From NCBI RefSeq assembly GCF_910592395.1, contig NC_088324.1:10504953-10568952 (forward strand): DNA of 64,000 nucleotides. Direction: 5' to 3'. The translations under genes were made by a program, and so were the position numbers. This document shows, one piece after another, positions 1-10,868 of this stretch. Under the pieces are notes generated by a model. It saw only the letters and a program-made list of their open reading frames with translations, was not told the origin of the DNA and ran no database searches. Origin of the DNA: Lineus longissimus (lineage: Eukaryota > Nemertea > Pilidiophora > Heteronemertea > Lineidae). The first letter of the stretch is position 1. Each line of letters opens with the position of its first letter.

Positions 1-3000
1 AATACAGCTTCATGTCGTTTAACAACTATACAATATATCAGAAAGAAGTAAAAACGACTAAAAGAGCAATTATGAAAGTTAAAACAACACCACGTGCCCC
101 GGCCATCCTGAGCACGCGGCCATCAGCTTCTTATGATGACTTTGATAATCCAGGTTCTAACAACATCCGGTGACGCCTCACAATCTTACTAAGTGCTGCC
201 GGGAGATCAAGGAGCCATTTCCTTGATTGTTTTACCTCCAGATTAAGAGAGTTTCGATAGATGGCGGACCGTATACGACAAAACATAGATTGCACATCAA
301 GATCAAGTTCAGGTTCAAGTTGTTCTACATAACTTAGTACACAGAGGATGATTACAAATACAGTTTTACAAAAAAATATAACTTTCAAACTTAATAACCT
401 AATATATGCAACATACATACAAGATGGAGAAAACTAAGTCTATGATTACAACTACTAGACTAGTAAGGGATATTTGGAAGACGGGCGTATACTTTGAGCA
501 TCATTTACCGTCGATGAGGCACCTGGTGAGAGATGGCGGAACTGAACTTAAGCCCAAAAAAGACACCCACTCCATCTGTTGGAAATGTTTGAAATACCAG
601 GTCCGTTAGGAGATCAATGATTTACCAACCAATTGGTTAAGTACAACCAACCTAAAACAATTTTTTGTCTTAGGTATGTGTAGAATGGTTATATGGGATT
701 TAAGGAATATTGCAAATTCAAAGGTCTTAAACCTGACATAAACAGCTTCAGTTAAACTTTAAGTACCTGATGAAAAGTCATTTGGAAAAATTGTACTACG
801 TCTATCAAACCCGAGGTAAACTGGGGGAATTTGAAGATTTATATATCAACAACCACGACTTCTTGTTGGTGGATCAAGGGAAAATAACGATCAATATGAT
901 CTTTTGAACATGTAAAATCTACGGTATTACATTATGTCATCTACTCTGTATCACATCAGGTCATCACGTTATAGATACATGTAAGTACTCCTAGACGCCG
1001 GGAGATCTGTAGGCTCTATGTAATGAAGAAATAAACGAATGTTTAAAAAAAAAGAAAAAAAAAAAGAAAAGAAGATTCTTAAAGGTCGGGGACAGATGCA
1101 ATCTACAAGCCTCACCATCGGTAACGGTTGCTAAGTGAAACTTGCAACGTGTACTGGTGTACTTTTGATCCGCAGCAAATGCTAGGTATCCTCTCATTGG
1201 GGGATTGGGACAGATGGCGACTTGGTTCCCTTTTCTTGGTAACGCTTCGAGTAGAGGTTCCAAATTACTCTAACGGACCTCTGGAGTGGTCAGAATGGCT
1301 TTTTCATGCAAGAACTAATCCACTGACTGAAGGTGATTGTGTATTTCAAAAGTCAAACTGACGATTGCATGTATTTTTAAATATAGACACGTAAATTCAA
1401 ACGCACGACTGTATCGGATGGCTTGAAGCAGATGTAAAATAATCCAGGCCTGAGAATATTCAGGGAAAGAACTTCTAGCGCCTTCATCTCTAGACAAAGG
1501 TACATCGGGAGTCGGGTCTACCCTTACATGGTATGCAGAGCGTGTACGTATAAATTATCCTGCTTTGAAGTCGAATAAATTACACTTGACTCTTCCCAAT
1601 AGTACATTTGAACGGAAGTATGCGTACGTTCAACGATTGAACGTTCGAACCGGATCCATATTAAAAGAATACATGTTTTTCTTCAGTATTGGGACGTTTC
1701 ATACATGCATCAGGTTAGCTCGATTAGATGCGGCTATTTGGTTAGCCAAGCTAACCAAATGGCTATTTGGTTAGCCAAGCTAGCCAAGCTAACCAAATAA
1801 CCAAATTCTTCCCATATATTTATATTTCACAATATATATGGAGGAAGAAACTGCCTTCCCAAGTTTCAAGCGCAAATCTGAAGCTAGGTCTCTCTAGACT
1901 TTCAGCCAGGCACACCTACGAAAACCTAGCTCAACTTTGGGGTTTACTGATACCCTAGGTAGCTTAGGGTACATGTACATGCTTTAAAGTAATATTGACT
2001 TCCCTGATTCATAAGGACCAATGGAATGAAGCCAGAAATGTCAATGAAGCAGCTGATCCCCTCCCTTTCCACGTACACTTAGAATATATCAAAAACAATT
2101 TTGCTTAAAACACCCTCGCTCACTACCGCATCACACTCATACCGAATTTGAATTTACTTGACAAACAGAAGATACCTACAGTGAGTAGAAAATAATTTTT
2201 CTTATTTTGATCAACCGTCCGCTTTGTGCTTTTTCTACTTTTGGGGAGGGTGGGTTTGCGGTAACTTTCGAACAACCATATCTCAGCAGCGCAATGCAGG
2301 CACTGGCGCAAACGCGCAAACACCATCCTGACAAGTTTCGGCTCGGACCCATCCATTCATCAACTAGGAAGGACTGTCGCCCTGGTTTAGGCATGCGTTC
2401 CTGCTCACGAGCGATCAAGCCATTACATATACACATTTACCACGGTCTGGACTACAGATTCCAGGGTAGTAATAAAAAGCACTGTGAATATAGATAAGGG
2501 ACAGGGTTATGACCATCGGATGTCGTATAAGTAACTATATTGGGGAGCGGAGTACATTGGTCCATCCTTTGGTGTTTTGGTCTTCATGCAAAACCATTCA
2601 TTCGTAGTTTGACTCACAGTCTATATGAGCAATCGCAAAAGGTGCGCCATTCTGCTCAAAAACTAGTTTCACATACGGCATAGATCCATCAAGGAGTTAC
2701 GTGTCGATAATATAAGCTGTGTCACATTGTGGCATTAGAGGCCAAAATAGTTCTCCTAAAAATAATCTTGTATGGATATAGCCTGAGCCCAGTAATATGA
2801 TAGATAGTTTGCAGCTCATTTTAATTACTTAATGGCCTTTTTGAAAAAAGTGTCTAGAATCGGTCACTCGCTGATTTACGTGCATTTTAAAAAAGTTAAA
2901 CAGCTAACTTACGTGATTAGGAGGGGGGGGGACAGAACACCACTTTTCGCTCGAAATATGCTTGGTTGTTTCACGCTTAATTGCACCAAAACAATGCAAA

Positions 3001-3150
3001 TATAGTAATTGTTCACGAAGTTCACGTGAAATCGCGTCAAATCTCATTTGATGAAAACCTACTAGGTCACACCAGGCGAGGAAAAATCTGCTACTGTTAA
3101 TTTTTTCATCTGATTGGCCATATCATTCATGAAGTGCATGCATTTAACTC
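1..3150. other. intergenic, no supported gene
   Basis: Several short open frames occur on both strands, but none has recognisable motifs together with convincing splice borders. The stretch holds an A-rich run at about 1044-1073, a small palindrome cluster at 1736-1798 and a G-run near 2923-2931. I see no gene here. Confidence 0.5.
1736..1798. repeat. pair of short palindromes
   Basis: ATTTGGTTAGC at 1736-1746 and GCTAACCAAAT at 1750-1760 are perfect reverse complements around a 3-nt loop. The same pair recurs at 1765-1798 with a longer loop that contains an extra gccaagcta step. It looks like a local hairpin duplication; no function can be assigned. Confidence 0.75.
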
Positions 3151-3211
3151 GTTAGTTAACTCTAAAATCCATCCCTTACTTCAGCTCAATACGGACGATT
3201 GAAGCACAGCA

Positions 3212-5357
3212 ATGAACCGAGCCCAGTTAATCTCGGTGTGTCTATTGGGGTTGATCACCGGCGAAATGGGTAAGCTGATTCGCTGAAGAGACAAGGCATT
3301 CGATTGGTTGTTTGGTCGAATGTCCAAGCTAACATATAGGACCGATTGGCGGGATCTTCCAAATATAGTTTTAAAGATCAGTTAACTTCCATTTATACAA
3401 GACGACAGAATTAGTTTTTAGGCGTGATTACACATTTAGGAGTGATTTAATTTCAATATAAAAAAGTTATAATGATAATTATAGTGATAATTCTTTTGGT
3501 AAGTTTTATTTAAAATCCTGGTTATTCTGACTATAGGCGAAATAAAACCAGGATTAACAAACCTTTTTTTCATTTCGTTTCATTTTCATTTCAGTTAATG
3601 GACTTGACTGGCCTACATACCCAGGCAAGGAGGGAATCCGATCCAGCAAATGTCAGAAAACACTCAATTGCGGCACTAAAAACATAGCGACAAAACTAGT
3701 TTGCAAGGGGTTTTGTCTTGGAAGAAAACGATTCTGGGAGTAAGTATTATTGGATGAGATGATTGCGAAATCCCACGCAGCGTAAACCTAGGATACCATC
3801 CATATGTCTGTGAAAGCGGCAGAGCCACGACGGTAGACCGGCGTTGTAGAACCACACAGTTAGATAGAATGTCCGTTTAGGCATGAGAGACATGGGCCAG
3901 ATAGTGTCTTTTTCTAACGACATTATATCGTCCAAACGAAGCCTTACATGTAGCTATACTGGTTGCCAACAAATCGGCGCATCATATCAGAGTTACCCTT
4001 AATGTGTATGAAAGCTACGTACCCAATTTTTATCCGCCATTTTGGTCTTGCGGAAAACTATTGGTTCTGTTTGCACCAATAGTTAACTTATGATTACCAT
4101 TGAAATAATCTGGCCCATTTCGGTCCCTCCGATATATTTTCCCTTAAAACTTACTTTTGCAGCTTTTCATTTTAAGTTTGTCCTACTTCCAGAAAATGTG
4201 GGAAAAATGGCTCTAAATCGAAATCCAAAATATGCAATGCTTTAATTGCACAAGCTTGCGAACGAGCCGGAAAAGGTATGTCGTGTTGTCATCTTGATAA
4301 CGGCGTAACGTTTTTTGTTGTTCGCCATATCACAGAGCACAGTGGCCGCTTGGCCTTGTCCATAGAACTAATAATGTACTAATTTACACTTATAGATCTC
4401 AACTCAATAATTTTCTGTGTCTGTTCCGTTCTCCAACAGATAGACGAAATAAGCCGTCGATTTTCGAAAAGCACTATGATTGGGTCACTCTGGTCTGTGT
4501 CGTGCAAATGTGGGGACCGCCCAAATATGCGTAGATCGTAATTTGTCTATCGTAAGAAAAACTATCATGCCAAGCGAATAAACGCTGAATAGATCAAATT
4601 CAAGCAGCATGAAGCTTCGAGATAAAAAAATCATTGGCCGGAAAAAGACATTTTTTGCTCTAAATATGACTTTGGAAGTTTTTAAAAGGTGAGCATAGTT
4701 TCGCCTCTGTTTATTTTGTCAACCGGACAAAAAATATTGGGATTTTGTTTTGAGGTCATTCGCAAAAATCGTCGAAATATACTCTCGCAAAATTTCGGCG
4801 GTTTGTAGTATTTTCCTAAATTTTTCCCGTGACATTTGTTGACGATTTATGTTCGATTGGCAAGCATCGAAAGCCCAGATGCGAGACTGTATGCGTACAC
4901 ATGTTTCTGTTTTTTCTCCCACATGTTTGTACATGTAGTGTAAAATTAGGCCCGCCTGAATTCTAATCGATCTTCACATCAGTCGACAGATTAAGCCGCT
5001 GCGAATTTCTTTTCCCGTTTTTTTTTAATGGGCCGTCAGTTACAACTTAACTTTTACAAACAAATATTGTTGAAATAATGGGTCTTTTTCATACTTACTT
5101 GCGAAATGACCAAAAAAACACGTTTGATAGTAGCACAAAATATAGTAATGATGATAATAATATGATAATTTTTGCTCAAATGCTTCTCTCCTTTTCTTAT
5201 TTAAGGGCTTATCAGTTTGACGGACAAGGCGGTTACACAGATCGTATCCCTGGCCACAGGTTTAATTGGGGGAAAAAGGGACATGAGCACCGAAGAACTA
5301 GAATATTTTAACGAATTGAAAAGACGGGGAATCGACTTTGAAAGGAGACAAGAATAG
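3212..5357 (+). CDS. small secreted four-cysteine protein, unknown family (3 exons, 114 aa)
   Basis: Exons are 3212-3269, 3595-3739 and 5216-5357, with intron phases 1 and 2. Borders are G|GTAAGC, TTTCAG|TT, GA|GTAAGT and ATCAG|T. The joined frame is open and ends at TAG. Residues 1-19 (MNRAQLISVCLLGLITGEM) form a typical signal peptide. Exon 2 encodes a basic segment with four cysteines (spacing C-x5-C-x10-C-x3-C) that ends GRKRFW. Exon 3 encodes a cysteine-free, probably helical tail (LTDKAVTQIVSLATGLIGGK followed by an acidic/basic stretch). An AATAAA lies 212 nt after the stop. I do not recognise the family. A secreted peptide, possibly defensive or matrix-related, would fit, but function is unknown. 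A related terminal exon lies 1 kb downstream. Confidence 0.7.
3508..3563. repeat. short inverted repeat in intron 1
   Basis: aatcctggtt and its complement aaccaggatt face each other across a spacer of about 28 nt just before exon 2 of the small secreted gene. It could form a hairpin in the intron. It is probably incidental or a transposon remnant. Confidence 0.5.
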
Positions 5358-5568
5358 ACAATGAAACATATTGATGGCAAGCGCGTATCATGTACATGTA
5401 GAATGACACAGATTTATTATTATTTATTATTTCCACTCATTGCAGAAGTCGTGCTGCCAGTTCGGAGCACGACAAAATATGCTTATTGCACCAGCTGCTC
5501 AGTCTTTTCCTTATTCCAACCATTTTTGTTATTCAACTGCAGGCCACCTGGTGATATTGTGTTGTGAT

Positions 5569-5574
5569 AATAAA
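5569..5574 (+). terminator. poly(A) signal of the 3212 gene
   Basis: A canonical AATAAA lies 212 nt downstream of the TAG stop at 5355-5357, with no better candidate in between. This gives a 3' UTR of about 230 nt. Confidence 0.6.
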
Positions 5575-6405
5575 CACAGTTTTAAAACAATGAGATGCGT
5601 TATATTTGACTTGTTGCTTGCTTAGTGTGTAATTTTATAATACGTAACACGGTGCACACTGCATAAGTACATCATGTTTGTACCGCCTTAGGACAATGCA
5701 GGAACGCAATTGAATCTGAGTCTGCTAAATTTACATGTATGAAAGCCGAAATTATATCGCTTCATGATTGTAATTCAGTCTCAAAGGTGAGGTCGGGGTA
5801 TGCGTGATATAGGGACAAGAGGCTGATCGAACGCCCCTGTATATTACACAGGACAACACATCCGTATTCCATTATGTTCTCACCTATCTGATGACTGACA
5901 AATCGTATTCTGCATTGAGACCATTCCCTATGTGGCTTGGACTCTTCTAGCGATCAGGAAGTGCTTGGTTCGAACCCCCACAGTCAGCGTGAGACTCAGG
6001 CAGGACACTATGCCTTCAAGATTTTTAGAGATTAATGATCAAGTTGTATCACTGATTGAGCCGCTCATCTGCTGAGGTTTGGATTTTGATAATAGACCGG
6101 GTTAGCATAAAGTGGGATGACAGTCTTTACCGTAGTTTATACCAGACTATACAAATCAACCAAAAACCTTTGATACTTTAACCTCGACCTCATTTTGTAA
6201 GACACAGAGTTAAAGGCCACGAAGTGCAGGATGGGACTGCTACAACTTGGCCTCGAATCCCAGTGACACACCGGACTTTGCTTTCTGCGTTGAAAAACCA
6301 TTGACAAAACCTGAAAACAGCTATTTTTTCTCAGCATTGTCCGATCCTTTAATGCAACGAAAGTCTTTACCTTAAAACAGCATTCCACATTTAATACTTT
6401 CTAGG

Positions 6406-6573
6406 TCTCCTCTTGGTAACGGATGTTGCAGTCAAGGCCATCGTCGGTCTGGCCACTACGGCTATTTTTGCGGGCAAGCGAGACGAGCGGACGGTAGAAA
6501 AGAGAGTTCCCCAGGCGAGGTATGCTGCTCTGGCCAAAGCGGAAGCATTCGTCGCAAAACGAAAATTCGGCAC
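6406..6573 (+). CDS. terminal exon paralogous to exon 3 of the 3212 gene
   Basis: After the acceptor TTTCTAG the frame beginning GT CTC CTC encodes 55 residues to a TAA. It contains VTDVAVKAIVGLATTAIFAG followed by KRD. This matches exon 3 of the upstream gene at conserved positions TD-AV-IV-LAT-I-GKRD-T-E. AATAAA at 6686-6691 supports a real transcript end. The exon needs an upstream exon ending in phase 1, whereas exon 2 of the upstream gene ends in phase 2, so it is not a simple alternative last exon. I could not find matching first or second exons between 5.6 and 6.4 kb. It may be the last exon of a second gene copy or a decaying duplicate. A second frame over the same bases is also open and cysteine-rich. 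Confidence 0.5.
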
Positions 6574-6685
6574 CTAAGGCTAGACCGAGGCGGCAAAAGC
6601 CAGAGTGAGGCTGTTAACTAACTTGGCCAACAAGGCGAAAACATGAACAAGATCGCTGTTATTTGCTTGTACCCGCCTAAAATTA

Positions 6686-6691
6686 AATAAA
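6686..6691 (+). terminator. poly(A) signal after the paralogous exon
   Basis: AATAAA occurs about 113 nt after the TAA of the 6406 exon, a normal distance. It supports the exon being, or having been, the end of a transcript. Confidence 0.5.
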
Positions 6692-6699
6692 GATACTTC

Positions 6700-7981
6700 C
6701 GGTTTATCAGTGGGCGTACGTTTAGATAATTTGCTCTAACCATTTGATTAACATGATATGCCATTACTGGGGCTACACTGACCACTGCTCGTTCAAGCTG
6801 TTCAAGCTGCCAATATGGTAGAGAGGTCATAAGGCGAATTTCCGACTTCGAATTCGACTCGCCTTTGAGACTGAATAACAGTCATGATAGTGATATTTTC
6901 GTCTTGTTTACTAGAATGGAGAGCATTGTCAAAGCGATGAACCGAATCTTTATCCACAGGAATCGGAAGCCTCTCTACTATGAGACTGCTGAAAACAAAA
7001 TGCTGATATCTTTATGTCTTGTGGAACCGAACTGGAGATATTGGTGTCTTACCAAACACAACGAGTATGGAGATAAAATGTACATTTAGGTCAAATGACA
7101 GCGCCACCCGATGATGTGGTTTTTCAATAAACCGATTTTATCCGAGCAATACTAAAAAATATACATTTTTGTTGCTCTTTCGTGATCATCAGCAGACTTA
7201 TCATGAGATAAAAGGAGTGAGGGGATCCTTCAGTAAACAGGTATAGATCAGTTTGAATATAATGTGATCCGTGTATAACTCGGCACATTTTCAAGTACAA
7301 ATGCTGGAAATATCAGCCCCCGATCACTTTCCTGTTGCTTATTTTAGGAGAACAACCTGATGTAGCAAAACTTTTCGTCAACAACATCGAAAACTTCTGG
7401 TCATAAAAATGTTTACACGCATGGAAATGTGAAACCACTTCGATTCGAGGATCACAGGGCGTCACTGGCATCGAAGATCAGGCAGGGTGAACGCGTTCTC
7501 TTTGTTCTGACTATAGCTTTGTCCATCTCTAGATGCTGTGGATAGGCTCAAGTTTCATTGGGTTTTTTTCGTGTGCGCGCTGAAAGAAAACTGACAACAA
7601 CAATCTCTCATGCAGGTGTCCAATGTCTTCTCATACAGTCAAAATCGTATCGAATAACAGTGGGTCCAATAACAGGTTCACTGCTGTTTAGGATGTCGGT
7701 TAACAACGACGGTCATATCCATTCATTCTTTGAATGACATTCCACATCAATCGGCTTCATACACTTGTCCACGCACGTTTGTGAGCGAGATGACGGATGC
7801 AACACTCTCTAGTTGCCCGGGGATGGCATAATGTGTACGATTCGATCCAAATGCACGTTGTTTCTAACGGTTGCATCAGAGATACAGGCATTATGGTTGC
7901 TATGTCGGTTGCAGGATGCTTGCATTACTAGAAGCTAATTCTGAATGGGTTAAAATGACAAATATCACATAAGAAAGCAGT
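6700..7981. other. intergenic and upstream region of the GPCR gene
   Basis: No supported exon. Short frames here lack splice context or motifs. The last few hundred bases should hold the 5' UTR and promoter of the GPCR gene, but I see no clear TATA box. Confidence 0.4.
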
Positions 7982-9043
7982 ATGCATTTCACATATGCTA
8001 CTGTGTACCACTCTCATGAGGAAACGAGCGGGAAAAATTCACAGGAATTCAACACTCTTCAAATGAATACTCCAACACCAGACCAGCGTATTGTTATTCT
8101 GCACGCCATTCTGTACATCGTGGACGTGTATCTCCCTCCTGTCATCATCCCAGTAGGTGTGTTCGGTAATATCCTCTCGTGGCTGCTCATGTCTCAACCA
8201 CAGTACCACAATTCGACCAACTCCCTGTACATGCGATTCCTTGCTCTCTGCGACAGCCTTTACCTCCTTACGAGGGCAACGCAGCGCTGGTTATTAGTCA
8301 TCATCCCGGACGTCTTAACCGCACCTGGCGTACAGGGGCCATTTTGTCGACAGTACTTATTTTTCGAACGATTCTGCTCCACAGTGTCGTCATATCTATT
8401 AGTAGTAATGTCAGCGAGTCGGCTCATCGCTTTAATGTTCCCGCTGAAATCAAAACAGTGGTGTACAATGTTACGTGCGAGGTTAAGTCTCCTTGGAATT
8501 ATTTGTTGTTCTTTGACCATCCACCTATCCGCATTTTGGAGAATCAGACACCCGAAGTATGCCACCTGGTTGTGCCCTTATCATTTCCACGAATATGTGC
8601 TATTTCAGACGATACACACGTTTCTGAACGCCTACACGCCAGCCATACTTCTCTTTCTCGTCAACATCGCCATCATTGCCACAATCAAAACAACAAGCAG
8701 TAATCGCTTGAAGTTATCAGGGTCAAATGTCAAGGTCAAAGGCGATAAAGAACACGACAAAAACATTACCAAATCTTTACTAATCGTTTCCTTCACGTAC
8801 CTATGTTGTTTAACTCCTTTAAGAACTCAAATTATCGTATTTTCAGAATGGACACCCGTGCACGATATAGCTCTCTGGAAAGCAGTTGACAGACTTACAC
8901 TAGACTTAACCATAACTTTAGAGTACTGTAACTTTTCTCTGAATTCTTATCTGTATCTTTTGATGAGTGATCGCTTCAGGAAGGAACTGAAGGGAATCAT
9001 GTATGGTGCACCTCCACATAAAGCATCCATCGCTTCAAAATAG
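7982..9043 (+). CDS. rhodopsin-family peptide-type GPCR, divergent, intronless
   Basis: A single open frame of 353 codons with seven hydrophobic segments. TM1 has the GN pair (GVFGNILSWLL, about residue 60-70). TM2 has LALCD, matching LAxxD. The extracellular end of TM3 carries the conserved Cys (GPFCRQY). TM5 has a proline (NAYTPAILLFL), and TM6 has CLTP in place of CWxP. A short amphipathic helix (SDRFRKEL) follows TM7. Two switch motifs are degenerate: DRY at the end of TM3 reads ASR, and NPxxY in TM7 reads NSYLY. Overall layout resembles the FMRFamide/peptide receptor-like groups that are expanded and often intronless in lophotrochozoans; the ligand cannot be inferred. A start at residue 27 (MNTPTPD) is an alternative. 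Confidence 0.85.
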   Translation: MHFTYATVYHSHEETSGKNSQEFNTLQMNTPTPDQRIVILHAILYIVDVYLPPVIIPVGVFGNILSWLLMSQPQYHNSTNSLYMRFLALCDSLYLLTRATQRWLLVIIPDVLTAPGVQGPFCRQYLFFERFCSTVSSYLLVVMSASRLIALMFPLKSKQWCTMLRARLSLLGIICCSLTIHLSAFWRIRHPKYATWLCPYHFHEYVLFQTIHTFLNAYTPAILLFLVNIAIIATIKTTSSNRLKLSGSNVKVKGDKEHDKNITKSLLIVSFTYLCCLTPLRTQIIVFSEWTPVHDIALWKAVDRLTLDLTITLEYCNFSLNSYLYLLMSDRFRKELKGIMYGAPPHKASIASK

Positions 9044-10092
9044 GAAGGGTTCTATGGGGAAATATCTATATTTTACAAGTCCTTGCGTTCATCGTTCCAT
9101 CTATTAATTTGAAATCCGTATCTTTTCGCCCCCACGGTTATATACTTGTCATCGGTAGTACGATTCACTACCGAGAACAACGCGATTTGCGCTGTTTTCA
9201 TTTATATATGAAATATTCCAACAGGGGTTCTAAGTGTTGTGTGGTGATCTACCTGGATTATCAGCTGAGGTGGCAGTTTCTTGCGATACCTTGGCTATTT
9301 CTCAGATGGACCCAAACCCACGCCTCGATGGTGGTGAATGATTATAAAAACAGTGGAATGTTATACAATAACAGAACGCCGCTCGTCAGGAAACCAAAGT
9401 CGAAGTCATTTCGATCGTATAATGTACCTAGTCCCTATTTGTGAAGTTATGAGGCATGACACCTCAATCGCTAAGTAGATCACATGTTTCAGTGAATACA
9501 TAGATCTAGTGGGCGAGGTTGGGTGTTATACAGTCAGGACAAGGGATGAAACCGCAAACGCTGCTAAAGACTTTTTCATTCAAAGCAGAGCTTTCTTCCC
9601 AGCAGCAAAATGTCAACGTACGATGGTCACTAAGTGAGCGGGCAGGTCAAGTATGTTAACACAGATTTATCAAATCAGTGAGGACTAATTTATTAACATC
9701 CTTGTTTACTGCTATGAACCGTTCAACTCTATGTGCGATTCTTAATCAATACATCTATCTGCGATAGTAATTGTTCCAGAAACCTATATCTTGGGCGAAC
9801 ACCTATTTGTGTTGTTGCCTATACATTATAAGCAGCCTATTTGTGATAATATTACTTTGTCAAGTTGAAAAAGCCCAGTAGACGATACATTTAATATTAA
9901 CGACTTTCTTGAAATTCATCCTTACGAAAGGTAGGTAGCCGATGCCAATGTGCTAGTTCCTTATGCTTTGGCCTCGTTAATGTAACGAGTGTATCGTAGA
10001 AATGATTCCCAAGTAAGTCTTATGCTGCTGCAGGAAATAGCCATAGGGCAATACGCGTGGTATCACTTGCTATGTGCGACCTGATAATTATA
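9044..10092. other. 3' flank of the GPCR gene, no further gene
   Basis: An open frame of 111 codons at 9109-9444 has no recognisable motif and probably lies in the GPCR 3' UTR. The rest is AT-rich and holds no supported feature. Confidence 0.4.
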
Positions 10093-10522
10093 TTATGGGC
10101 GGTTATTTCCGCATAAATAGAGGTTGTCTCAAATAGACATTTTATGTCGTGTTATGACTCGAATAGACGTTTGGTGGCGCTCGTTTTAACGGAGACGTAC
10201 CTGAAATAAACATATTGTGTCGTATCTCAAATAGACATACACTCAAATAGACGTTTGGTGGCGCTCGTATCTCAAATAAAGCGCCACCAAACGTCTATTT
10301 GAGTGTATGTCTATTTGAAAAGCGCCACCAAACGTCTATTTGAGTTATACACAAAAATCAGAAAACACGACAATATGTTTATTTGAGATACGAGCGCCAC
10401 CAAACGTTTATTTGAGTGTATGTCTATTTGAAAAGCGCCACCAAACGTCTATTCGAGTCATAACACGACATAAAATGTCTATTTGAGACAACCTCTATTT
10501 ATGCGGAAATAACCGCCCATAA
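10093..10522. mobile_element. foldback/MITE-type element, 430 bp, TA-flanked
   Basis: The element starts TTATGGGCGGTTATTTCCGC and ends with the reverse complement (GCGGAAATAACCGCCCATAA). The outer arms of about 95 bp match almost perfectly in inverted orientation, and most of the interior also folds back. TA lies directly outside each end (10091-10092 and 10523-10524), as expected for a TA target-site duplication. The interior repeats the phrase caaatagacgtttggtggcgct in both orientations at least six times. There is no coding capacity, so any movement would depend on a transposase made elsewhere. It lies about 350 bp upstream of universal stress protein gene 1. Confidence 0.8.
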
Positions 10523-10868
10523 TAATTGAACACATGTAATCGAAAGTCATAACCAGTTCTTGAATTACTAGTATTTAGATACAGTCTCTGTGAAATAATT
10601 TTACCTTTTGGACGAACGTTTCAAACCAGATTCATTATTTTGGTATCAAATATAGGCCAAGCGAATGACGGTCAACCAACCTGAAGGCCACGGCACTTCT
10701 AAATCCATCTCGTCAACATTGGCAAAAGTCATTTGAATTCTCAGATAGCTACAACACGCAATAAAGGTGTGCCATAGCAAGCGACAAACAGTGGCGATCT
10801 GTACCACTGAATATCACGCCCTTCGCGTCCCTTTCAGTTGAACTTATAGACACTTTTCAGTTATCTAA

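Noticed and set aside
9109-9444. 111-codon frame downstream of the GPCR
   Set aside because: No membrane segment or motif; it starts 65 nt after the GPCR stop and most likely lies in the 3' UTR.
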